Both the position numbers and the translations under genes were made by a program. A DNA stretch of 64,000 nucleotides from Clostridium sp. CMCC3677 (lineage in GTDB: Bacteria > Bacillota > Clostridia > Clostridiales > Clostridiaceae), in NCBI RefSeq assembly GCF_023845585.1, contig NZ_JAMQHS010000003.1, positions 62,001 to 126,000 on the forward strand, read 5' to 3'. Shown here piece by piece: positions 37,013 to 44,340 of the stretch. Every line of letters starts with the position of its first letter. The first letter of the stretch is position 1. The notes under the pieces were generated by a model that was not told the origin of the DNA, did not search any database, and was given only the letters and a program-made list of their open reading frames with translations.

Positions 37013-37228
37013 GGCTATGTTTTAGCAGAGTGTTGATATATGCATAAGAAAAGTGAGCGAAGTAATTGAACTTAGGAATGCTAAAATGAGTATAGTCCCA
37101 TTTTAGCTTGTTCCAATGTAAAATTGAGACAAGCAGTAAATGTGACAATACTCATTGAGAATTCTCAAATTCCAATTACAATGCCACTTTACCTATTGCA
37201 TATATCAACACACACTTAAAACAGAGCC
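37013..37228. repeat. MITE-like element with 8-bp target duplication
   Basis: 216 bp, no ORF. Ends are GGCTATGTTTTA and TAAAACAGAGCC, continuing into matching GTGTTGATATATGCA/TGCATATATCAACAC arms. It is flanked by the direct repeat TAATTTAA at 37005-37012 and 37229-37236. Internal dyads (GCTAAAATG/CATTTTAGC, GAGAATTCTC) would fold the RNA into a branched hairpin. This is the best-preserved copy of the family in the window. The 8-bp duplication and GGCTCTGTT-like end recall IS6-family transposition, but no transposase is present. Confidence 0.8.
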
Positions 37229-37407
37229 TAATTTAAATATATAAATTGCATTACTAAATCTAAATAAAAAAATAATATTAATATAGATTTTCAATTACAA
37301 TAATATAATTAATTCACCATTATTTTAATATATACTTTAATATAAAAATCACCAAAAATTATATCATAACAACGATTGCTATTCAAGTAATTGCTATTAT
37401 ATGTAAA

Positions 37408-38055
37408 TTAAATACACTTATATAATCTATTTTCTTCTTTAAAATATATTTCTTCATCGCTCTTAGATATTATTATTTTCCCACTGCTACATTCAATCAT
37501 TTCTTTTTCCATATTTTCTATAATATCTTTTTCAGCTAAAATATGAACAATAACTTTATCTGTATATTCAGTATCTTCTATATGCCATAAATTTTGTGCA
37601 CATATATATTGAACTTTTCCAAATAAATCATAATCCATTTCTAAACTTAATTTTAACCCAACAACTTTTTCAACAATTCCTGCACATTTTATTGATATAC
37701 TTGCACCTTTAGTATAAGCCCTAGTAAGTCCCCCTGTTCCAAGTAAAACTCCACCAAAATATCTTGTTACTACTACAGCACAATCAGTTATACCGCTCTT
37801 TTTCATAACTTCTAATATAGGTATTCCTGCTGTCCCCTGAGGTTCACCATCATCAGAATATCTTTGAATATTCATATTTTCACCTATAACATATGCCCAG
37901 CAGTTATGTCTTGCTTGTTTATGCATATTTTTTATTTCACTAACAAAGGCTTTAGCTTCTTCTTCGCTTTCCACACGTTTTGCATATCCTATAAATTCAG
38001 ATTTCTTTTCTTCAAATCTGTCTTCACCAAAATTTCTTATAGTTATATATGGCAT
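37408..38055 (-). CDS. YigZ/IMPACT family protein
   Basis: A 215-residue two-domain protein. The N-terminal Impact domain (EKKSEFIGYAKRVESEEEAKAFV, ARHNCWAYVIGE, RYSDDGEPQGTAGIPILEV, VVVTRYFGGVLLGTGGLTRAYTKGA) is followed by a DUF1949 ferredoxin-like domain (about 140-210). The eukaryotic relative regulates Gcn2; the bacterial role is not established. The ATG has SD GAGGAG, and the start overlaps the end of the MocR gene by 13 nt, so the pair is translationally linked. Confidence 0.9.
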   Translation of the reverse strand: MPYITIRNFGEDRFEEKKSEFIGYAKRVESEEEAKAFVSEIKNMHKQARHNCWAYVIGENMNIQRYSDDGEPQGTAGIPILEVMKKSGITDCAVVVTRYFGGVLLGTGGLTRAYTKGASISIKCAGIVEKVVGLKLSLEMDYDLFGKVQYICAQNLWHIEDTEYTDKVIVHILAEKDIIENMEKEMIECSSGKIIISKSDEEIYFKEENRLYKCI

Positions 38056-39470
38056 TCAATTAACTCCTCTCTTAAGATATTGAGTCCCTTTATAATTTTA
38101 CTTTCATCAGTTTGATAAAATCCTATTCTAAATGTATTTTTCCCATCATTATGAGATGTAAAAAACATTATTCCTGGAGTTATATATACTCCTTTTTTTC
38201 TTAATCTTAAAAATAATTCTTTAGAATTTATTTTACTATCCTTTAATGTTAGATAAAAATTCAATCCTCCTTTAGGATCAATATAACTTACCAAATCTTT
38301 AAAATCATTGTCTAATATTTTTTGCATCATCTTATATCTTTTACTGTATTCAATATTCAAAGCTTTAATGTTTTCTTTCCACTTACTTTCGTATATATAT
38401 AAATCTAAAGCTCTTTGCATCAAACTTGAAGTAGTTATGTCTGTATTAAATTTCGAATTTTGAAGACTTTCTCTAAAAATTTCAGGTGCAACTAAATACC
38501 CAAGTCTTATTCCTGGTAAAAATATTTTAGAAAAACTTTTTATATAGATAACTCTTTCATTTCTGTCTAGCCATTTAAAAGGAATGTATTCTATTGATTT
38601 TTCATATATAAGTTCTGATAAATAGTCATCTTCTATTATATAAAAATCATATATTTCTGCTAATTCTAAAATTCTTTTTTTCTTTTCTAGACTGTAACTA
38701 ACTCCTGTTGGATTTTGAAAATAGCTCATAGTATAAAAACATCTTATATTATTTTTTTGAAGTATTTTTTCAAACTTATCTAAATCTATTCCATCTTCTT
38801 TTATTGGTACTTCAAAAATATTAGCTTTTTTCCACTTAAATACAGATAATGCACCTCCATAAGTAGGTTTTTCTACTACTACATTATCATTTATATTTAA
38901 AATTCCTTTTGAAACTATATCTATACCTTGTTGAGCACCAGATACAACAAGTATATCTTCTTCATTTAATTGATCATTCCAAAAAACATTATTTATTGTT
39001 GATATTAGATTCTTATAACCATATGAATTATTAGATATAAGTGCATTTGCACCATCTCTATCTAAAACCTTATCTATAATTTCCTTCAAATCTTCTATTG
39101 GAAATAACACTTCTGTATTGGTTTCACCTGTAAAATCAACTATATTAGGTAATTCATCTATTCTTAATTTTTTTAATGTATTTGAATATTCTCTTCTAAA
39201 TATATTAGGTAATTCTTTTACTTTTGCATATGTTCCACTACCGACTTTTTGATACGCATATCCTTCAGCTTTTAATCTTTTATATGCATTAACAATGGTA
39301 ACTGAATTAACGCCTAAAACTTTAGACAGCTCTCTTATTGTAGGCAATTTTGCTTTATCCTTTATTATTTTCTTCTCTATTAAACCTTTTGTAAAATTAG
39401 ATATTTGTATATACTTAGGTATCTCTTCTTCAAACTCTATTTCTTTATATAATTTAATATATTCACCCAT
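38043..39470 (-). CDS. MocR-type regulator: GntR helix-turn-helix plus PLP aminotransferase-like domain
   Basis: A 475-residue transcription factor. A GntR winged helix (about 22-85, LPTIRELSKVLGVNSVTIVNAYKRL) is followed by a fold-I aminotransferase domain with PLP lysine Lys315 in KSFSKIFLPGIRLGY and the conserved FQNPTGVSYS and EDDYLSEL. MocR proteins sense PLP or amino compounds; targets include vitamin B6, GABA and taurine genes. No pdxST or amine catabolic gene is adjacent, so the effector is unknown. SD AGAGGG precedes the ATG. It is co-transcribed with the yigZ-like gene downstream. Confidence 0.9.
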   Translation of the reverse strand: MGEYIKLYKEIEFEEEIPKYIQISNFTKGLIEKKIIKDKAKLPTIRELSKVLGVNSVTIVNAYKRLKAEGYAYQKVGSGTYAKVKELPNIFRREYSNTLKKLRIDELPNIVDFTGETNTEVLFPIEDLKEIIDKVLDRDGANALISNNSYGYKNLISTINNVFWNDQLNEEDILVVSGAQQGIDIVSKGILNINDNVVVEKPTYGGALSVFKWKKANIFEVPIKEDGIDLDKFEKILQKNNIRCFYTMSYFQNPTGVSYSLEKKKRILELAEIYDFYIIEDDYLSELIYEKSIEYIPFKWLDRNERVIYIKSFSKIFLPGIRLGYLVAPEIFRESLQNSKFNTDITTSSLMQRALDLYIYESKWKENIKALNIEYSKRYKMMQKILDNDFKDLVSYIDPKGGLNFYLTLKDSKINSKELFLRLRKKGVYITPGIMFFTSHNDGKNTFRIGFYQTDESKIIKGLNILREELIECHI

Positions 39471-39489
39471 TATTTAAACCCTCTATAAC

Positions 39490-40398
39490 CTAAAAATTAT
39501 AATTTTTGCATGAATATACATTTTCATTGATTAACTTTTTATTATCTTCTATATCTAATTTTCTTATATCTTTTTTCACTAAATTTCTTTTTAAAAGCTC
39601 TTTTAATATATCTTCTATTTTTATATCAAACTCTTTAAATCTCACATCATTTTTTATTTCATATGAACTTAAAAAAGTTCTTTTTTCATTTAGAAATTCT
39701 ATTAGAGCTTTAGTTGATGCAACTATGTTCAGCTCTAAAAATCTTTCAATGTACATTAATGTATTTTCTATATTTTCTTTTGACATTGGCTTATAAAATA
39801 AATCATTTATAATATTATTAAAATTATCATTTAAATTTGTTGCCATTCTAACAGCATCTTTGCTTACTGTATACCCATTTAAATTTAAATATAATTTTGA
39901 AAAGCTATCTAGAGCTCTTATCAAAATTTCATATGAAGTAAATACGCTACCATTATGTAAATATTTTTTAGTCACTCTAAGATCCTTTATAAGCTTACCT
40001 AAATAAACTAAATTCCATTTTTCAATATGTTTATCTAAACTATATTTTGCCTCATCAAAAGTTAATGTAATTTCTTCATCTCTTGAAAATACAATTTTAG
40101 AAGATAATAATATATTTCTTGCAAAGCCTTTTTTTCCATCACTTTTATATAAATTTAAAAAGCTCTCTTTGCTTAATAATTTCATATGAACATCTATTCC
40201 TAATATTTCCGAATATACATCCCTAATTTCATCGAAATTATCTTTATATAAAACAAATAAATCTATATCAGATTCATCCCAGAGATCTCCACTTATTATA
40301 CTTCCAAAAGCAAATATAGCTAAAACTTTTCTATTAACTTTTAAATCATTTATTAACTTTTGAAATGATTTTTGATATTCTAATATTGATTTTAACAT
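39490..40398 (-). CDS. Nucleotidyltransferase-domain protein
   Basis: A 302-residue protein. The N-terminal part has the polymerase-beta nucleotidyltransferase motif AFGSIISGDLWDESDIDLFVLY (shortened here to its core GS ... SDIDLF, about residues 37-55), with the two metal-binding aspartates. The rest is helical, about 120-300, with no family I recognise; it resembles the layout of small nucleotidyltransferases such as resistance or tRNA-modifying types only in outline. I start at MLKSILEYQ (40396-40398) behind AAAGGGAG. The C-terminal KSYSCKNYNF-like end is uncertain. Substrate unknown. Confidence 0.7.
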   Translation of the reverse strand: MLKSILEYQKSFQKLINDLKVNRKVLAIFAFGSIISGDLWDESDIDLFVLYKDNFDEIRDVYSEILGIDVHMKLLSKESFLNLYKSDGKKGFARNILLSSKIVFSRDEEITLTFDEAKYSLDKHIEKWNLVYLGKLIKDLRVTKKYLHNGSVFTSYEILIRALDSFSKLYLNLNGYTVSKDAVRMATNLNDNFNNIINDLFYKPMSKENIENTLMYIERFLELNIVASTKALIEFLNEKRTFLSSYEIKNDVRFKEFDIKIEDILKELLKRNLVKKDIRKLDIEDNKKLINENVYSCKNYNF

Positions 40399-40486
40399 TA
40401 TATCGCTCCCTTTCCCCATCTAACTATTATAACTTAATTAAATAATCATTTAAAGAATTGTTGTATTTTATAGTTTCTTAAAAAAT

Positions 40487-40596
40487 AAAAAATTCTTAGT
40501 TTTAAAATGGAATCTTTGTATAAAACACTTTAAAATAGACCTATTATTTTTTATATCTATTTTTAGATTCCATTCTATTTTATCTAAGAATTTTTT
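40487..40596. repeat. Extended hairpin element behind hflX
   Basis: Nested inverted repeats: 13 bp (AAAAAATTCTTAG, 40487-40499 with 40584-40596), 10 bp (AATGGAATCT, 40506-40515 with 40565-40574) and an inner 8 bp (AAAATAGA/TCTATTTT). There is no ORF. It could be the hflX terminator or another small palindromic element; its termini do not match the GGCTATG family. Confidence 0.5.
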
Positions 40597-40630
40597 AATA
40601 AATTATTTCTTAAATTTTATAAATTATTTA

Positions 40631-42448
40631 TTAGCTTAGTACATTTAATACATATTCTTTAGTTTTGTTGTATACTTCATCATCAACTTCAACAATCATA
40701 AATGTTCCATCTTCTCTATATTCTTCTTCTAAAACTCTGCCATTTCTGTGTAAAAATGATTGTATATTACTTTTATCATATGGGATTAAGAACTCTGCTT
40801 TTTTATAATTATATGGAAGTTTTTCTTCTATTAATGCTAAAAACTCTTCTAAATTTATTCCTTGTTTAGCTGATATTCTTATAATTACTTGTTCCTTGTT
40901 AATTTCATCATTTTCTATAAATTTAATAAAATCACTTATTTGTTCTTCAGTTGCTTTATCTATCTTGTTTAAAACTAATATTGTTTCTTTATCAATTGCC
41001 TCTAATTCTGTTAATACTTCATTTACTGCTTTATACTGTTCTATTGCAGTTTCTGATGATACATCAACTACATGACATAAGATATCAGAAAATATTACTT
41101 CTTCTAATGTTGACTTAAATGCTTCAACTAAATCATGTGGTAATTTTCTAACAAACCCAACTGTATCTGTTAATGTAATTAACCCCTTATTTTTTAATGT
41201 TAAAGCTCTTGTTGTAGTATCTAGTGTTGCGAACAGCATATCTGCTTCAAATACTTTTTCTTTTCCTACAGTATCTTTTCTTGCTGATAAATCACAAAGA
41301 ACATTTCTTAAAGTTGATTTTCCTGCATTAGTATAACCTGCAAGTGATACCTTAGGAATACTTTCTTTATTTCTTTTTTCTCTTTGTACTTCTCTCGTCT
41401 TCTTTATTCTTTTTAGTTCTTTTCTTAAATCATAGATAGTTTCCATTATGTGTCTTCTATCTGTTTCTAATTTCTTTTCCCCAGGCCCTCTAGTTCCAAT
41501 ACCTCCTCCAGTTCTTGAAAGTATTGTACCTAAGCCTTGTAATCTACTTAATCTATATTTAAGTTGTGCAAGTTCAACTTGAATCTTAGCTTCTTTGCTC
41601 TTAGCCCTTGTTGCAAATATTTCAAGAATTAATGTAGTTCTATCTATAACTTTTGCTCCTAAAGCTGCTTCTAAATTTCTAACTTGTGATCCTGTTAATT
41701 CATCATCAAATATTATTACATTAGCTCTTTCTATTTGTCTAATAGAAGCTATTTCTAATACCTTTCCTCTTCCTATAAAGAATGAAGGATCAATTTTATT
41801 TCTGCTTTGAAATACCGTTTGTAAAACTGGAATATTGCAAGCTTTAGTAAGTTCCTCTAGTTCTTCTAAACTTTCTTTTGTATCAGAACCTACAAGTATT
41901 GCCTTTTCACCTGTTTCTTCTATTACATCATTAACTTTTATTAGATTTTCTATAAACTTAATCTTATCTAATATATTTACAGATGTAATTTCTTCTAAAG
42001 ATAAATTCATATTTTCATCATATTCTAGCTTATTGTTATAAAGTCTAAGAAGCCCTAATGAAAAATCTTTTATTTTTCCTTCTTCTGTTATAGCAACTGA
42101 TACAATAGCATCTAGTTTTAATTTTAAAAGTGCAGTTACATCTAAAGCTGAAAGATTACAATATCCATTAGGATGAGTATGTATAACTCTAACCCCCGAT
42201 AGTCTCTTTTCACTTATATCTATTAAAGGCACTTCAACTGATGTTGAATCTCCAATAGCAACTGACGTAACATTACCCTTTCTATTTATTGCTACGCTTA
42301 CTTCTCTTTCAATATTTGCTGATACCTTAGCAATTATATCTAAAATTTCTACATTACATACTTCATCTTTAGAAGTTCTAATTGAATATATTCTTTCTAA
42401 TTCATTTAAAATAGAATTTCTAATTCCATCAATATTTCCCTCTATCAT
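40631..42448 (-). CDS. hflX: GTPase HflX with an N-terminal JAMM/MPN-like extension
   Basis: A 605-residue protein, about 180 longer than E. coli or Bacillus HflX. HflX is a ribosome-splitting GTPase acting in stress. The C-terminal part is orthodox: HflX N-domain (about 182-300), linker with GGGIGTRGPGEKKLETDRR, P-loop GYTNAGKST (371-379), then DTVGFVRKLP and NKID. The extension (about 30-130) contains HTHPNGYCNLSALD (90-103), an exact match to the JAMM metal-site pattern H-x-H-x7-S-x2-D with His90, His92, Ser100 and Asp103; Glu47 or Glu49 could be the catalytic acid. This pattern is shared with RadC and JAB deubiquitinase-like proteases. SD GAGGTG precedes the ATG. It is monocistronic. Confidence 0.9.
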   Translation of the reverse strand: MIEGNIDGIRNSILNELERIYSIRTSKDEVCNVEILDIIAKVSANIEREVSVAINRKGNVTSVAIGDSTSVEVPLIDISEKRLSGVRVIHTHPNGYCNLSALDVTALLKLKLDAIVSVAITEEGKIKDFSLGLLRLYNNKLEYDENMNLSLEEITSVNILDKIKFIENLIKVNDVIEETGEKAILVGSDTKESLEELEELTKACNIPVLQTVFQSRNKIDPSFFIGRGKVLEIASIRQIERANVIIFDDELTGSQVRNLEAALGAKVIDRTTLILEIFATRAKSKEAKIQVELAQLKYRLSRLQGLGTILSRTGGGIGTRGPGEKKLETDRRHIMETIYDLRKELKRIKKTREVQREKRNKESIPKVSLAGYTNAGKSTLRNVLCDLSARKDTVGKEKVFEADMLFATLDTTTRALTLKNKGLITLTDTVGFVRKLPHDLVEAFKSTLEEVIFSDILCHVVDVSSETAIEQYKAVNEVLTELEAIDKETILVLNKIDKATEEQISDFIKFIENDEINKEQVIIRISAKQGINLEEFLALIEEKLPYNYKKAEFLIPYDKSNIQSFLHRNGRVLEEEYREDGTFMIVEVDDEVYNKTKEYVLNVLS

Positions 42449-42871
42449 TGTAAATCACCTCAAATTTAATTCTTACAAAAGTTCTAAAAATTACTATACT
42501 TCTTTAATTTATCAACCCAATTTTTAATAAACATGATAAAAACTAGTTAATATATTTTTTTACTTCTTAATTAGTGTCCACATTATCATTCTAACTTATC
42601 ACATATACTAGTTATCATCAAATTAATTTTATAAATAATAATTTAGTCTTATCTTAAGAACTTTCATATAATTTTATACTATTAATATTTCCTTGTAAGT
42701 GCTCTTGTATTATCTGACTCCCTTTGATTTTCAATAAATTCATAAGTGTATTGTATCATACTTCTATTGAAAACATACAATTTCAGTAAAAGTTAAACTA
42801 AGATGGTATTGGGCCACCTTAAATTTTATGTTTCATATTTTACTAAAGAATAAAATAATGAGACATCCTCC
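42449..42871. other. Intergenic region between divergent hflX and hpt
   Basis: No gene is seen. It holds the hflX promoter, which I cannot place with confidence. A small imperfect dyad (AAGATGG ... CCACCTT, about 42800-42823) is the only structure noticed. Confidence 0.4.
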
Positions 42872-42900
42872 TTGACAATATTACTAATATTTTATACTAT
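42872..42900 (+). promoter_or_regulatory. Promoter of hpt
   Basis: Perfect TTGACA (42872-42877) followed by TACTAT (42895-42900) at 17 bp, or TATACT at 15 bp. It lies about 95-100 bp upstream of the hpt start codon, leaving room for the structured leader. Confidence 0.6.
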
Positions 42901-42936
42901 TAAAATACTTTAAAGAAACTTAAATGAGATATATTA

Positions 42937-42998
42937 GAGGAGGTGACCTGTTGTTAAATCTTTATTATGATTTTAGATTTTAACAGCAGAATTGCATG
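42937..42998 (+). promoter_or_regulatory. hpt: SD and start codon of hpt separated by a stem-loop
   Basis: A perfect SD, GAGGAGGTGA (42937-42946), lies about 50 nt from the hpt ATG (42996-42998), too far for direct use. Between them is a 14-bp stem with one bulged T and one U-G pair (42948-42961 with 42975-42989). Folding it brings the SD to about 7 nt from the ATG. There is no other SD at the ATG. Alternatively the SD starts a 10-codon leader ORF at TTG 42951, ending in TAA at 42983, whose translation would open the hairpin and couple to hpt. Confidence 0.7.
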
Positions 42999-43517
42999 GA
43001 TAATAAAAAGCGTAACATACTTTTTTCTAAAGAAAAAATTGATGCTAGAATAGAAGAACTAGGTAAAGTTATCACTGAAGATTATAAAGATAAAAACCTT
43101 TATGTTTTATCTTTATTAAGAGGTAGCTTTATATATGCAGCTGATTTAGTTAGATCAATAGATACAAAAGCTAAAATAGGCTTTATGACTACTTCAAGCT
43201 ACGGTCATGATGAAGTATCTTCAGGAAAAGTTAAAGTAATTAATGATATTCCTGATAATATTGAAGGATATGACGTTCTTATTGTCGATGATATTATCGA
43301 TACTGGTATAACAATGGATTTTGTTGTCAATCACGTAAAAAGTTTAGGTGCTGCATCAGTTAAAACTTGTGTTTTACTTGATAAACCATCAAGAAGAAAA
43401 GTTGAAATTGAACCTAACTACTGCTGCTTTACAATTGAAGATCTTTTTGTAGTTGGTTATGGATTAAATTATGGAGATCATTATAGAAATATTCCTTATG
43501 TATTTAACTGGGAATAA
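42996..43517 (+). CDS. hpt: Hypoxanthine phosphoribosyltransferase
   Basis: A 173-residue purine salvage enzyme converting hypoxanthine or guanine with PRPP to IMP or GMP. It has the PRPP motif VLIVDDIIDTGITMD (about 97-111), SLLRGSFIYAADL with the PPi loop, and the C-terminal FVVGYGLNYGDHYRNIPY. Length and start match the family, so the ATG at 42996 is right despite the missing local SD. Translation probably depends on the upstream SD and stem-loop. It ends in a terminator shared with the convergent yunB. Confidence 0.96.
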   Translation: MDNKKRNILFSKEKIDARIEELGKVITEDYKDKNLYVLSLLRGSFIYAADLVRSIDTKAKIGFMTTSSYGHDEVSSGKVKVINDIPDNIEGYDVLIVDDIIDTGITMDFVVNHVKSLGAASVKTCVLLDKPSRRKVEIEPNYCCFTIEDLFVVGYGLNYGDHYRNIPYVFNWE

Positions 43518-43554
43518 TTTATAATCCATTTTATATATTAAAATATTATAATCT

Positions 43555-43593
43555 AAAAAAGAAGCCTTATTTAAAAGTAGAGGCTTCTTTTTT
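43555..43593. terminator. Bidirectional terminator between hpt and yunB
   Basis: Perfect 13-bp stem AAAAAAGAAGCCT/AGGCTTCTTTTTT with a 13-nt loop. It overlaps the yunB stop by 2 bp and serves both convergent genes. Confidence 0.9.
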
Positions 43594-44239
43594 AATTGCC
43601 AGGTTTAAAATCAATTGCTGTTTGTGGTATTTTTCCTACTATAATTGTATCTGATACTGGTACTTTAGTTGCTATTTCAACTTCATTAGTTTTAAATGGT
43701 AAAATCACTCTAACTTTTGATTCAACATTAAGATATATTCTATGCCTAGTTTGATTAATTCCCGCACTTTCAAATTCTGATTCATAATTTGCATTTATAT
43801 TCCCTATATCTTCAACTCTAATAGTTATTTGTGGTCCTACATTATAATAAATACTATTTTCAGTAAACCATCCTAATGGTATTTTTATTTTTATATCTTC
43901 AAGATTCTGCAATTCTTCATTACATTGTATAGATAACTTAGATGCTAAATAATTTAATTTTACAGTATCTGCTTGAATAAGAGTTATATTTCCTTCATTA
44001 TCTTTTTCTATTTTTATCATTTCATTATAATTAAATTCATCTGCAAAAAGCTTAATACTGTTACTATTAATTATGTTAAGAATTCTTGATCTTACAGTCA
44101 TTTCTGCTACTCTATCCAATGCTGGCATAACTTTATTATCCAAAAATACTGCCATTGAATTAAAGATAATAACAAGGGCTATACTAATTACTATAATTGG
44201 AATATATTTTCGTTTTTTACGCTTTGTATAATATTTCAT
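43592..44239 (-). CDS. yunB: Sporulation protein YunB
   Basis: A 215-residue protein with one N-terminal span (about 13-33) behind a basic stretch and an extracytoplasmic domain. KIPLGWFTENSIYYNVGPQITI (core IPLGW ... GPQI), RHRIYLNVESKVRVILPF and the C-terminal VPVSDTIIVGKIPQTAI are the YunB signatures. In Bacillus yunB is under mother-cell sigma-E control and needed for full sporulation. It marks the organism as a spore former. SD AAAGGTAG precedes the ATG. Confidence 0.9.
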   Translation of the reverse strand: MKYYTKRKKRKYIPIIVISIALVIIFNSMAVFLDNKVMPALDRVAEMTVRSRILNIINSNSIKLFADEFNYNEMIKIEKDNEGNITLIQADTVKLNYLASKLSIQCNEELQNLEDIKIKIPLGWFTENSIYYNVGPQITIRVEDIGNINANYESEFESAGINQTRHRIYLNVESKVRVILPFKTNEVEIATKVPVSDTIIVGKIPQTAIDFKPGN

Positions 44240-44340
44240 TTCACTACCTTTATAATGAGTTATTAGTTTACTCTTATTATAAGTATGCTATAATAATAAA
44301 GAATATTATTTAATCATTAACGTAATTTTAGGAGGATAGA

